In this document: positions 53,333 to 62,110 of the stretch, one piece after another
Layout: each line of letters begins with the position of its first letter
Position numbering within the stretch: the stretch's first letter is position 1
Assembly: GCF_002911695.1 (NCBI RefSeq)
Contig: NZ_PQBS01000010.1
Location: 1-64,000 of the forward strand
Source: Gracilimonas amylolytica
Lineage (GTDB): Bacteria > Bacteroidota > Rhodothermia > Balneolales > Balneolaceae
DNA: 64,000 bases
Direction of reading: 5' to 3'
Program-made: the position numbers and the translations under genes
Notes under the pieces: model-generated
What the model saw: the letters and a program-made list of their open reading frames with translations, nothing else
Databases searched by the model: none
What the model was told of the DNA's origin: nothing

Positions 53333-54835
53333 ATGAATAAACCACTTTTTAAGCATTTTTGCCTTACGGCTCTTACAGCCATTTTGTTATACACTGCCGG
53401 ACATGGACAGTCTTACGCATGGAACACATCTAAAGAAGCGGAGGAAAAACCCTTGTTCTCCACTCATTTTAGTGTGGATGAATTTGCTTCGCGACAAGCT
53501 AAAGTTTTTGATGCCATCGGTAAAAAGGCCATTGCTGTGTTACAGGGTGCCCCTAGTGCTGCCGGACATCTTCCCTTCTGGCAGAATAATGAATTCTACT
53601 ACCTGTCCGGTATTTCATCGCCCCATGCCTACCTGATACTACACGGACCTTCGGAATCTGTACTTTTATTTTTAAAGCAACGGGATGATCGAAGAGAATA
53701 TGGGGAAGGAAAAGTATTATCGGCCGAAGATGCCAAACTGATTTACGATCATGCAGCAATTGATGAAGTTTACTTTCAGAGTGACTTTGAGGATGTGATC
53801 ACCCGGTTACTCAGTTCTGATGATATTGAAACGGTTTACACCCCTTTTTCGCCTTACGAAGGGATCGCAGGAACAAGGAGTATGTTAAGCCGAGCCATTC
53901 GGGACATGAAAAGCGATACCTTTACCGATCAGAAAGCCCGGCATGAATTATTCATTTCTAAACTGCAAGGAATCTCTTCCGGTAAAGAAGTACGCAACCT
54001 GGACCCTATCATTGATGAACTTCGAAAGATCAAATCTGAAAAAGAGATGGAACTGATCAAACGATCCACAGATCTGCAGGCAGCGGCTATCATGGAATCC
54101 ATGAGGTCCACTGAATCCGGCGTCAAACCTTACGAACTTGAAGCGGTTTCCAAATACATCTACATAAAAAATAACATTCAGGATGATGCTTACTACCCGC
54201 TCATTCATTTTGGCCCTGATGCTTACATGAATCACTATCATGAGAGTGTTCGTCCTGCAAGAGATGGGGACATGATCCTCATGGATTACGGAGCCTATGT
54301 GGACTATTACTCAAGTGACCTGGGACGCATGTGGCCGGTCAATGGCACCTTCAATCCGGTTCAAAAAGAACTCTATACCTTCTATTTGAAGTTTTACGAA
54401 GCCATTTTATACAACATCAAGATCGGGCTGACCCCACAGGAAGTTATGCAGAATGCCCTGGTAGAGATAGACCAAATACTTGCAGCTACTGATTTCTCAA
54501 AACCTGTTTACCGTAAAGCAGCAGAGGAATTTGTTCAGTCTTATCATGAAAGGGCTAAGAGCTCGTCTATGAGCCTTGGTCACGGTGTGGGCATGTCGGT
54601 TCATGATGTTGGGGATTATTCGGTGCCCATTGAACCCGGCATGGTTTTCGTGATCGAGCCGCAGTTCAGGGTACCGGAAGAACGCATTTATATCCGCCTA
54701 GAAGACATGATCTTTGTTACGGAAGATGGAGTGGAGATCTACAGTGATTTTCTTCCCCGTGATATCGAAAGTATAGAAAAGATCATGCGCGAACCCGGCT
54801 TGTTACAGCAATTTCCGACAGATATTCAAAACTAA
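53333..54835 (+). CDS. Exported M24 metallopeptidase (Xaa-Pro aminopeptidase-like)
   Basis: A 500-residue enzyme with a signal peptide (cleavage near GHGQS), so it probably works in the periplasm. An aminopeptidase P N-terminal domain (about 60-200) is followed by the pita-bread domain. The metal ligands are all present: Asp in MDYGAYVDYY, Asp in SSDLGRMWP, His in LGHGVGMSVHD, Glu in VFVIEPQF and Glu in IRLEDMIFV. It removes N-terminal residues before proline. A clear promoter was not found. Confidence 0.92.
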   Translation: MNKPLFKHFCLTALTAILLYTAGHGQSYAWNTSKEAEEKPLFSTHFSVDEFASRQAKVFDAIGKKAIAVLQGAPSAAGHLPFWQNNEFYYLSGISSPHAYLILHGPSESVLLFLKQRDDRREYGEGKVLSAEDAKLIYDHAAIDEVYFQSDFEDVITRLLSSDDIETVYTPFSPYEGIAGTRSMLSRAIRDMKSDTFTDQKARHELFISKLQGISSGKEVRNLDPIIDELRKIKSEKEMELIKRSTDLQAAAIMESMRSTESGVKPYELEAVSKYIYIKNNIQDDAYYPLIHFGPDAYMNHYHESVRPARDGDMILMDYGAYVDYYSSDLGRMWPVNGTFNPVQKELYTFYLKFYEAILYNIKIGLTPQEVMQNALVEIDQILAATDFSKPVYRKAAEEFVQSYHERAKSSSMSLGHGVGMSVHDVGDYSVPIEPGMVFVIEPQFRVPEERIYIRLEDMIFVTEDGVEIYSDFLPRDIESIEKIMREPGLLQQFPTDIQN

Positions 54836-54862
54836 TTATAATTCAACACTTATTTATTCATC

Positions 54863-55261
54863 ATGCATATAGATCATATTGGCATTGCCGTCAAAGACAT
54901 CAAATCAGCTACTGAAACCTATAGCAAGATCCTGAACAGCTCCCCTACAAAAACGGAAGTGGTTGAAAGTGAAAAGGTGGAAACTGTCTTCTTTCAAACC
55001 GGGGAGTCAAAGGTTGAATTACTTGGTCCTACCGATGAGGATTCCGTGATCGCAAAATATGTGGCTAAGAAGGGCGAGGGACTACATCACGTGGCCTTTG
55101 AAGTGGAAGATATTCACGCAGAATTAGACCGGCTCAGAAAAGAAGGATTCACCGTGCTGAATGAACAGCCCAAGGATGGCGCCGATAACAAACTGGTGGC
55201 TTTTGTGCATCCTAAAGACAACAACGGCGTTTTGGTAGAGCTGTGCCAGAGTAAGGGATAA
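54863..55261 (+). CDS. mce: Methylmalonyl-CoA epimerase
   Basis: A 132-residue vicinal-oxygen-chelate enzyme that interconverts (S)- and (R)-methylmalonyl-CoA. MHIDHIGIAVKDIKSATETYSKIL starts the fold; the metal ligands are probably His5, the GLHHVAFEV His, and the final Glu in VLVELCQ. It completes the pathway served by mutA-mutB-meaB at 17685-22227. It lies 27 bases after the M24 peptidase gene on the same strand. Confidence 0.95.
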   Translation: MHIDHIGIAVKDIKSATETYSKILNSSPTKTEVVESEKVETVFFQTGESKVELLGPTDEDSVIAKYVAKKGEGLHHVAFEVEDIHAELDRLRKEGFTVLNEQPKDGADNKLVAFVHPKDNNGVLVELCQSKG

Positions 55262-55401
55262 GATCTGAACTATAATTAAAAAGAAAAGCCATCACTTACA
55301 CAGTGATTTGCTCCTCCATTTTGGAGCACATTATGTATCACACTAGCGTAACAAATAATCGGTTAATTACTATCAAAGGCATAAATTCGAGAAAATATTA
55401 A

Positions 55402-55448
55402 AATAAAAAAGCTCCCAAAACGGCCATAAAAGCCATTTGGAAGCTCTT
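55402..55448 (-). terminator. Terminator of tRNA-Pro
   Basis: On the minus strand AGCTTCCAAA pairs with TTTTGGGAGCT, with a GGC/GCC inner pair, followed by TTTTTTATTTT. It begins a few bases after the tRNA. Confidence 0.85.
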
Positions 55449-55451
55449 AAA

Positions 55452-55527
<76 letters not shown>

Positions 55528-55539
55528 ATCATCAGATGC

Positions 55540-55570
55540 CAAAGATACGCTGATTTGAGGCGGGCATCAA
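55540..55570 (-). promoter_or_regulatory. Bacteroidota-type promoter of tRNA-Pro
   Basis: On the minus strand TTG (55568-55570), exactly 20 bases, and TATCTTTG (55540-55547), the full TAnnTTTG consensus. It ends 12 bases before the tRNA. Confidence 0.78.
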
Positions 55571-55715
55571 TCTAATATTTTGAACTTTCTATAATTAAAT
55601 ATGAAATAATGCCAACTCCACAACACCTACTTTTCAAATGTAACAAATGCCTACCTCGGAACTTTATGTTTAAGTTCAGGTTAAAATGATCAGACACCCA
55701 TAAGTCCGTAGCAGT

Positions 55716-56213
55716 ATGTACATCATAGATAACAAACGACAGATCGAACGCATCAACAGCATGGTTCCACTCCGTAAGAACCTGGAAACGTTTGAAGTTT
55801 ATTATCACGATCCGACTACCGGAGAAATGTGGAAGAGCTTTTTTCCAAAAGGATATCAGGAGCACAAGGGACCCAAACTGCTACGACCCGAACCCCTCCC
55901 AAAAAGTCTGGAATTGCAGCTTGAGATCTGCCTGAACGGAAATGATGAAACGGATGCCATCGGCTTAGGAATTGAATGTTCCGTAAAGCCTGAGCAATGG
56001 CCTCAAATACTTGATCTGCTCGATAAAAACCGCAGTAATTACTTAAGATCCCATCTCAATACCTTCATCCATCATCTTGGTGTATTGGATCCCCTCAATA
56101 CCCTGAAAGCTATCGAACAAACGCCCGAGGATGCCGGACTTTCAAAGGATGAACTCCACCGACTCAAAAAGCAGGCCCGGATGATCAAGATTAAGAGATT
56201 CCTGAGACTCTGA
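55716..56213 (+). CDS. Hypothetical protein, 165 residues
   Basis: I do not recognise a family. It is a soluble, mixed-charge protein: an N-terminal half with LETFEVYYHDPTTGEMWKSFFPKGY and a C-terminal helical part rich in Leu and basic residues (DELHRLKKQARMIKIKRFLRL). The helical tail with regularly spaced Lys/Arg could bind nucleic acid, but this is only a guess. It lies downstream of tRNA-Pro, on the opposite strand. Confidence 0.6.
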   Translation: MYIIDNKRQIERINSMVPLRKNLETFEVYYHDPTTGEMWKSFFPKGYQEHKGPKLLRPEPLPKSLELQLEICLNGNDETDAIGLGIECSVKPEQWPQILDLLDKNRSNYLRSHLNTFIHHLGVLDPLNTLKAIEQTPEDAGLSKDELHRLKKQARMIKIKRFLRL

Positions 56214-56408
56214 CGCCTATTTCGTTGCCGTTTTCTAATCTTTGCCTTTCTCCTGAGGAATAGCCTCAATTTCTAATAAGTGTAAAAACCCCATCTGAAC
56301 GCTTTATTTGACACTTTTTATCCCTGGAGAGGATCAGTACGTCTTCGTTTCAAACATTAAGATTTTTTAATATTAGAAACTTTTAATAAATTGCGGGTGA
56401 GTTAAAAC

Positions 56409-56415
56409 AGGAGGT
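56409..56415 (+). promoter_or_regulatory. Strong ribosome binding site
   Basis: AGGAGGT, 3 bases before ATG at 56419. It is one of the clearest Shine-Dalgarno sites in the window and fixes the start of the next gene. Confidence 0.7.
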
Positions 56416-56418
56416 CCA

Positions 56419-56835
56419 ATGAAAACTTTAATTCTCTCCATACTTACTTTCTTAGCAGCCGGACTTACCTTTCAGGCCAATGCCCAGGTAACAGCGGTTA
56501 TGCAAGCACGGGTTGAAGTTATTAGCGGCGCAGGTTTTACTGCCTTGAATGAACAGCTTATCGACTTTACTTCTGTTAATGCTTTTGAAGATTTTGAAGC
56601 CGGCACCTTTACTCTTGTCACCACCCCGGGTTCTGAAATAAATGTTCGCCTCGAAAACAAAGATCAGGTTGTTAACGAGCAAGGCGAGATCCTGGACTTT
56701 GATACTTTACAAGCCGAACAGGTTATTTCTCCTAACGGTGAACATGACATTTCCATCAATGGTAAGGTTAGCGACCTTCAGCAGTTGAACGGCCACTATC
56801 AGGGTGCCATCACCGCCGTTGTTGAATATTATTAA
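56419..56835 (+). CDS. Exported DUF4402-like protein
   Basis: A 138-residue protein with a signal peptide (cleavage near QANAQ). The mature part has the beta-sandwich pattern of DUF4402: VTAVMQARVEVI at the start and GHYQGAITAVVEYY at the end, both close to the family. Such proteins are small secreted or surface proteins of unknown role, sometimes fimbria-like. It is alone, preceded by a strong ribosome site. Confidence 0.65.
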   Translation: MKTLILSILTFLAAGLTFQANAQVTAVMQARVEVISGAGFTALNEQLIDFTSVNAFEDFEAGTFTLVTTPGSEINVRLENKDQVVNEQGEILDFDTLQAEQVISPNGEHDISINGKVSDLQQLNGHYQGAITAVVEYY

Positions 56836-56914
56836 TCGTGGCAAACATTCGGTTCACCCCGTTGCTCTCTCAATAGCTACCCTTTACATCCTGAATTAGG
56901 TAAATAAAACCACG

Positions 56915-57535
56915 TTATTTTTTGGAGGCTCTGATCAGGAAGAACTTCCAGTACCTGTAGCTCCATTCTTGTTCTGACTCAACTTTTAAGCCTACCCCTT
57001 CTGCCATTTCCTTAGCTTCACTTGCCGAACGGGTATTGATAATTTCAGGGACACTAAGTTTGATAAGTCTGTTTACCACCCTGAAAAAACCCGACCGATT
57101 CCAGTCCAAAAGATAGAAATGTCCTCCGGGTTTTAAGATCCTTTGGACCTGCTCCAGTGCTTTTTCCTGTCCGGCGTAATTATGAAAGGCATTCATTGAT
57201 ACCACAACATCAAATGAATTGGGTTCAAAACTTAACTCCTCGGCATAATCACACTGAAAGTGAATCGATCCCTTCTCACTGAATCTATCTCTCGCCAGCT
57301 TTAACATTCCTGCAGAAACGTCATTCAATGTCATTGACCTGAACCCAAAACCGGCTTCTATGAGGTGCTCCGCAAATAATCCGGTTCCGGCACTTACATC
57401 AAGGATCTTATCTTCCGGAGTACTTTCAAACTCAGCTAACAGTTTTGAGTGCGTATGATCAAGGTATTTCTTCCATTTGATCTCATACTTCCGGGCACTC
57501 CTGGAATAAGCTTCTGTGGTATTCTTATCGCTCAA
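56915..57535 (-). CDS. Class I SAM-dependent methyltransferase
   Basis: A 206-residue cytoplasmic methyltransferase. LDVSAGTGLFAEHL is the SAM-binding glycine loop (motif I), FDVVVSMNAFHNY motif II, and ILKPGGHFYLLDW motif III, the UbiE/COQ5-like pattern. The substrate cannot be told. The start is TTG, overlapping the PCuAC gene by 4 bases, so it is the last gene of the SCO-PCuAC-methyltransferase operon. Its proximity to arsS is too distant to suggest arsM. Confidence 0.88.
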   Translation of the reverse strand: MSDKNTTEAYSRSARKYEIKWKKYLDHTHSKLLAEFESTPEDKILDVSAGTGLFAEHLIEAGFGFRSMTLNDVSAGMLKLARDRFSEKGSIHFQCDYAEELSFEPNSFDVVVSMNAFHNYAGQEKALEQVQRILKPGGHFYLLDWNRSGFFRVVNRLIKLSVPEIINTRSASEAKEMAEGVGLKVESEQEWSYRYWKFFLIRASKK

Positions 57536-57978
57536 TGTTTGACCGGCAGCATTAATTGAACTTCTCCTGCCTTACTGAACTGAAGCGTTAAGGCCACGGA
57601 ATCACCCTCAGCTAATTCTTTTTCCAGCTGGATGAACATCACATGCAATCCACCTTGTTTAAACATCAGGGTTTCTCCGGGTTGAACCGCGATAGCCTTC
57701 TTCTCTCTCATCCCCATCATGCCATCTTCGGTTTCGTAGGTTTCGTGAACCTGAGTCAACGCAGAAATTTCACCGGCCACCCCAAGCAGGGTATCGGGCT
57801 CAGACAATGAGTTGGTGTAGGTAAAATAGGCTGCTGTTGTGCCCCCGCTTGCAGCCGGACGCACCCGCTGTTCGGCCACAACTTCATCGGAGTCAGCGGT
57901 TTGTTTTTCTTCAGAATTACAGGCTGTTGCCAACAGTCCCAATCCCAGGATCATTAAAACTAAAACGGAATTTCTCAT
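57532..57978 (-). CDS. PCuAC-type copper chaperone lipoprotein
   Basis: A 148-residue periplasmic lipoprotein (lipobox ATAC at about residues 17-20) of the PCu(A)C family. The copper motif H-x..-M-x..-H-x-M is visible: HETYETEDGMMGM followed by GGLHVMFI. It binds Cu(I) and, with SCO, helps build the CuA site of cytochrome c oxidase. It is cotranscribed with the SCO gene (4-base overlap). A Cys-poor but acidic linker follows the lipobox. Confidence 0.9.
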   Translation of the reverse strand: MRNSVLVLMILGLGLLATACNSEEKQTADSDEVVAEQRVRPAASGGTTAAYFTYTNSLSEPDTLLGVAGEISALTQVHETYETEDGMMGMREKKAIAVQPGETLMFKQGGLHVMFIQLEKELAEGDSVALTLQFSKAGEVQLMLPVKH

Positions 57979-58550
57979 CGTACTTTATTTAGGTCTTCAA
58001 CCACAATGGAAGGTATCACTTTTTGACTGCCGCCATATTCAAAGATCACTCGCGACTCCTTATCCAGCACCATGATCTTATCGGAGTGGTTGATAAAATA
58101 CAACTCACGTCCATCTTCAGTTTCCGTGGTCATGGAAACCTGACTTCGGACCCGGGCACTGTCCATCAGGGCAAACACCTGTGTGGAGTCACCGGTTAAA
58201 AAGGTAAACCCTTCATCCACTCCGAACGATCTCGCATAATTCTTTAATGTGGAGGGCGTATCCCTCACCGGATCAAAAGTGGCGGCCACAAATTCTACAT
58301 CCTCCGGATAATTCAGATCCTGCTGTATCTTTTTAAGGTTCTGGGTGATCAAAGAGCAAATATCCGGACAGTTGGTATAGATGAAACCCATAACCACATA
58401 TTTCCCCTGAAGGTCGTCAGGAAAAGTTACAGCGGCACTGTCCTGATCAAGAAGTTGAAATTCTGCATCCCCCATATCATCAATAACGTCAGGGTTATTA
58501 CCGCATGCGAATACAAAAAATGGTAGTATAAGAAGTAAAAGTTTTTTCAT
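57975..58550 (-). CDS. SCO1/SenC-family copper-delivery protein
   Basis: A 191-residue lipoprotein, thioredoxin-fold. The lipobox FAC ends near Cys16; the copper ligands are C61 and C65 in TNCPDIC plus a His in FINHSDKIM. It delivers copper or reduces cysteines during cytochrome c oxidase assembly. The start at 58550 is preferred over an in-frame ATG at 58610, because it places the signal peptide at the N-terminus. It overlaps the PCuAC gene by 4 bases. Confidence 0.93.
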   Translation of the reverse strand: MKKLLLLILPFFVFACGNNPDVIDDMGDAEFQLLDQDSAAVTFPDDLQGKYVVMGFIYTNCPDICSLITQNLKKIQQDLNYPEDVEFVAATFDPVRDTPSTLKNYARSFGVDEGFTFLTGDSTQVFALMDSARVRSQVSMTTETEDGRELYFINHSDKIMVLDKESRVIFEYGGSQKVIPSIVVEDLNKVR

Positions 58551-58623
58551 GATTTGAATGTAAGGAACTTCAGGAATAACTTTGAAATTATGACAACAAG
58601 TATAAATCATTTAATCATTCAGT

Positions 58624-59142
58624 ATGAAAAATCAATTCAGAATCTTAGCTGCATTATTTGTAACCGTTTTAGTCTTTGTTGGATTTGCCTGCCAACCCCA
58701 GTCATCTGAAGAGCCTTCAGTCAGTGAACCGGCTCATTCCGATTCTGACGAAAATTATGCTGAAACCGTCCCATTGATCTATCACATGTCTTTTATTCAG
58801 CGTTACAGTACAAAACTGTACCTGGCCGGCATGGAAGAAAACTGGGGACTTGCGGATATCTATGCCCATGAGCTGGAAGAGCTATCTGAGGTGATAAGCG
58901 AAGGCAATATGATGGATGACGGTATTGACATCAGCAATCTTATGAGTACCATGTTGCCACCGCAGCTTGAACAAGTTGGGGAAGCGATCGACAATCAGGA
59001 CCTGAGCCAGTTCAGGCAGAACTACGAGAATATGATCCAAACCTGTAATCAGTGTCATCAGGCCGCCGATTATGGACTTGTGAAGATCACCATTCCTGAA
59101 GGAAACCCATTCAATCAGGATTTCTCAGCTCCGGCAGAGTAG
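58624..59142 (+). CDS. Lipoprotein with a CxxCH haem motif
   Basis: A 172-residue lipoprotein (lipobox FAC, Cys23). A helical domain ends in CNQCH (C141, C144, H145), a c-type haem site near the C-terminus, in the arrangement of cytochrome c class II proteins (helix bundle, haem motif at the end). It is divergent from the SCO gene (73-base gap) and thus probably linked to respiration or copper. The haem attachment and redox role are inferred. Confidence 0.82.
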   Translation: MKNQFRILAALFVTVLVFVGFACQPQSSEEPSVSEPAHSDSDENYAETVPLIYHMSFIQRYSTKLYLAGMEENWGLADIYAHELEELSEVISEGNMMDDGIDISNLMSTMLPPQLEQVGEAIDNQDLSQFRQNYENMIQTCNQCHQAADYGLVKITIPEGNPFNQDFSAPAE

Positions 59143-59154
59143 AATAGAATATTT

Positions 59155-60087
59155 TTAGTGGTGATGCTCATGTTGATGAACAACCTGATGATCTTGAGCA
59201 CTGCACGGCTCAAATTCAAACTCAAGGGTGCTGTGGGTGATGTGATACTCATCATGCAGCACTTTTTTAATGGCTGATTTAATTTCTTCCATCAAATGCA
59301 GGTCTTCTTTTTGTATCACAATGTGGCTTTCTAACAGGGTGCTTTCTTCATCCAGCCTCCACACATGCACATGATGAACATCACACACTTTATCGACACT
59401 CTGCATGGAAGTTGTCAATTCTGTGATATCGATATTGTCCGGCTTGGCTTCCATCAGTATCTCAATAGCTTCCCTCAGCATGTGATAGCTGTGCCATAAA
59501 ATGTATGAACCGATCAGGAGAGTGAGAATGGCATCCACCACGTACCAGTTATATTTGATGATCAACCATCCCCCAATGATCACCCCAACCGAGGAGATCG
59601 CATCAGCCAGAATGTGAATAAAAGCAGCCCTCATATTCAGGTCGTCCTTGGAATTCTTCCACAACAGGGCAGCAGTTATCAGGTTGGCAGCCAGGCCGAT
59701 CATAGCTACCCAAAACATGGTGAGTCCATCAATGGTCTCAGGTACGAAAAACCTCTCTATCCCTTCCTTGATGAGAAACAGAGCTACGATCACCAAAGTG
59801 ATCAGATTCACGAAAGCACCAATGATCTCCGCTCTTTTGTAGCCAAAGGTCTTTGAGGATGTGGCTCCCTTCTTTGCAATTTTTTTGGTCACCAAAGTAG
59901 TCACCAGCGACATCGAATCATTGAAATTATGAACCGCATCCGACAGCAGGGAGAGGCTATTCGAAATAAGCCCACCGATCACCTGTGCAAGGGTGATCCC
60001 AAGGTTCAAAAAGATGGAAACCCATAGCTTCCAGATGGAGGAGTCGTCTATTTTAGAATGGTGATGATGGTGGTGATTATGTCCCAT
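59155..60087 (-). CDS. Cation diffusion facilitator (CzcD/ZitB-type)
   Basis: A 310-residue inner-membrane metal/proton antiporter with six membrane helices. Histidine-rich ends (six His in a row at the N-terminus; HEHHH at the C-terminus) and the metal-site motifs DAVHNFNDS in TM2 and HILADAISS in TM5 fit zinc or cobalt export. The C-terminal cytoplasmic ferredoxin-like domain is present. It lies 13 bases from the end of the convergent CxxCH lipoprotein gene. Confidence 0.94.
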   Translation of the reverse strand: MGHNHHHHHHSKIDDSSIWKLWVSIFLNLGITLAQVIGGLISNSLSLLSDAVHNFNDSMSLVTTLVTKKIAKKGATSSKTFGYKRAEIIGAFVNLITLVIVALFLIKEGIERFFVPETIDGLTMFWVAMIGLAANLITAALLWKNSKDDLNMRAAFIHILADAISSVGVIIGGWLIIKYNWYVVDAILTLLIGSYILWHSYHMLREAIEILMEAKPDNIDITELTTSMQSVDKVCDVHHVHVWRLDEESTLLESHIVIQKEDLHLMEEIKSAIKKVLHDEYHITHSTLEFEFEPCSAQDHQVVHQHEHHH

Positions 60088-60204
60088 TATAATGGTCTGT
60101 GGACTGTATTCTTAAACTATTTGAGTTAAATGTGCCGGGAAAATATTCCAATTATTCAGACACCATGCTTCTCACATTTGCACTACATGTTGCCGAATTA
60201 TGAT

Positions 60205-60663
60205 CTAACCCAGATACCAAATGCCGAAGCTGCCTAAAAGTGTGATCAAAAATAATATGTATGCTTGTTTTACGGGCTTGTCAGGCAAATAATTATACAG
60301 CGGATTTTCTGTGAAGAACTCTTCCAGCTGTTCCCGCCGTGTTTTTTCATGTTCGTCCAGGTCGTCCTCTTTTTTGACCAGTACTTCGGCGTCTCCCCTA
60401 ACTTCTTCAAGACTTTCGTTTAAAAAACCGGCAATGGTGTATTGGTCCACCTTCCCAAGATTACTGAGGATCAGATAGGCCGGCGTTCCAACCATAAAGA
60501 TCGCGATGCTGACCACTGTTTGATCCCAAACGGTAAGGTCCACAAACAAACTTAACGACATGCTGACGAATGCGGCCAAACCCATAATGCTCAATAGAGC
60601 ACTCAGTATGAGCCTTAATTTCCAGTTTTGTATGCCTTCCAGCAGTATTTCAGATCCCTTCAT
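60205..60663 (-). CDS. Hypothetical membrane protein, 152 residues
   Basis: I do not recognise a family. Two membrane helices near the N-terminus (about 18-40 and 47-68) and one at the end (about 133-150) enclose a charged cytoplasmic segment rich in Glu/Asp/Arg (EDDLDEHEKTRREQLEEF). It lies 45 bases upstream of the M14 peptidase-gene stop, on the same strand, so it may share a transcript with it. Confidence 0.6.
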   Translation of the reverse strand: MKGSEILLEGIQNWKLRLILSALLSIMGLAAFVSMSLSLFVDLTVWDQTVVSIAIFMVGTPAYLILSNLGKVDQYTIAGFLNESLEEVRGDAEVLVKKEDDLDEHEKTRREQLEEFFTENPLYNYLPDKPVKQAYILFLITLLGSFGIWYLG

Positions 60664-60708
60664 AAACTTCCGATCAAAATATTAGACATGAATATGTGCA
60701 ACACTGCA

Positions 60709-61989
60709 TTAGTTATCAAGATTTTTGTGATGCCATTCTTCCAGTAGTAATTGCATCAACGAACGGGCGGCTGACCTCGAAATTTCATCCAGTCTGTCTG
60801 TTTCAAGACGATCGTCCACCTCATATGTTACAGCATCTATTCCAAAGGTATGATAAAACCAGTTTTTAGCAATAGGTGAACTTGTGTCGAATTCCTCAAC
60901 CGTAAATTCCACATCAGCGTTATTCTCTTTGATCAATGGGATCCATTTCTGAGTGATGTTATCCGGTGTGGTCTTTACCTCCTCATTGATGGGGTAGAAC
61001 AGGTTTTCGTTTGTGGAGTGAAAATCGATCGCATAAAACATGATCCGTCGGTCGTGATCTTTCAACCGTGAAAGTGCATCCCTGACCACCCGCGTTTCGG
61101 GTTGATTGAAATTCTCCCAGTCCCGGTTTAGGTCAATTCCCCCGGCATTATGCCTCCAGTGTCCCAGGTCAACTCCATCCGGATTGATCATCGGGAAAGC
61201 TTTGACCACAAAGGTATTTCTGAATTGTTCAGCCAGTTCGGTATCTGAAGTCAACTCCTCCAGAAAACTCAGGGAAGCCAGATATCCGGTCACTTCAGGT
61301 GGGTGTTGCCTTCCAACTATCGCAAGCACCGGTGCTTTTTGATCGGGAGCAACCTCCGTGATCTCAAGTTCCATGATCTCTCTTCCTTTTTTAGAAAGCC
61401 CGGCACGTTTATGTTTTACAAAATCGTGACCGACAATGTTGCGGGACTCAAGATCTTCCATCAGATCTGATGTGGTCTGCAATGGCTGTGCCGAAACATA
61501 AAGCGGTGCCTCGCTTAGTTCCAGCTCAATAACTGCCGTGCCATCGGTTGAATCATATTCGAATGCCAACTCTTCGTAATCACTGAGCGTTACAGACCCC
61601 AAACTATCAGGCCTATGTAATTTAGGAACATATCGATGTGTGGCATCCTGATAATTAATCTTTATTTTAGCTGACCTGAGTGTGTCGCTCCAAATTTTAA
61701 AGGCATACCACGGGCTGTTATTGATAGGTGCATTTTCGGGGCGAATGTACACTTCAAAGAGTGAGTCATTTTTGGCATAAAAATCATTGAGGCGAGCCCC
61801 ATCGAACATATTTGAGACCCAAACGGTGGGTTCCCCTGTTCCGATCACACGTTTATACTGAGGGGTGAGCTCTTTATCAGTGGTATCCGTCACATCAGGC
61901 GGATCGTAAGAGAAACCGGAAAACTCTTCGGTACTTTTACAGGATGTTAGTAAAATCATCAGTGAAGTCAGCAGTAATACAAATCTCAT
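60709..61989 (-). CDS. M14-family zinc carboxypeptidase lipoprotein
   Basis: A 426-residue exported lipoprotein (lipobox LTSC, Cys17). Residues about 40-180 form a beta-rich domain typical of the AGBL/cytosolic-carboxypeptidase subgroup. The zinc site is in VGRQHPPEVTG (H and E) with a second His in DFHSTNENLFYP, and the catalytic Glu is in TYEVDD. It probably cleaves peptides or peptidoglycan-type bonds at the cell surface; the substrate is not known. The 60205 gene follows downstream on the same strand. Confidence 0.9.
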   Translation of the reverse strand: MRFVLLLTSLMILLTSCKSTEEFSGFSYDPPDVTDTTDKELTPQYKRVIGTGEPTVWVSNMFDGARLNDFYAKNDSLFEVYIRPENAPINNSPWYAFKIWSDTLRSAKIKINYQDATHRYVPKLHRPDSLGSVTLSDYEELAFEYDSTDGTAVIELELSEAPLYVSAQPLQTTSDLMEDLESRNIVGHDFVKHKRAGLSKKGREIMELEITEVAPDQKAPVLAIVGRQHPPEVTGYLASLSFLEELTSDTELAEQFRNTFVVKAFPMINPDGVDLGHWRHNAGGIDLNRDWENFNQPETRVVRDALSRLKDHDRRIMFYAIDFHSTNENLFYPINEEVKTTPDNITQKWIPLIKENNADVEFTVEEFDTSSPIAKNWFYHTFGIDAVTYEVDDRLETDRLDEISRSAARSLMQLLLEEWHHKNLDN

Positions 61990-62034
61990 GAAAATAAAGA
62001 CATTTAGACTTTTACATTATTTCCTTAAAATCAA

Positions 62035-62051
62035 ATCTTGGGTACCAAGAT
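62035..62051. promoter_or_regulatory. Palindrome between the M14 and BamA/TamA-like genes
   Basis: ATCTTGG-GTA-CCAAGAT, a perfect 7-base inverted repeat in the divergent promoter region. A regulator site is possible; no regulator is adjacent. Confidence 0.35.
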
Positions 62052-62110
62052 AGCAAACATTAGGTTATACTTATTATTCAAATAACGGTTTCTGATCCCT
62101 GAATTTAAAC

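Noticed and set aside
55291-55328. Two small hairpins after the epimerase gene (ATCACT/AGTGAT and TGCTCC/GGAGCA)
   Set aside because: Short stems, no T-run on the plus strand and no clear partner gene; kept only as a note.
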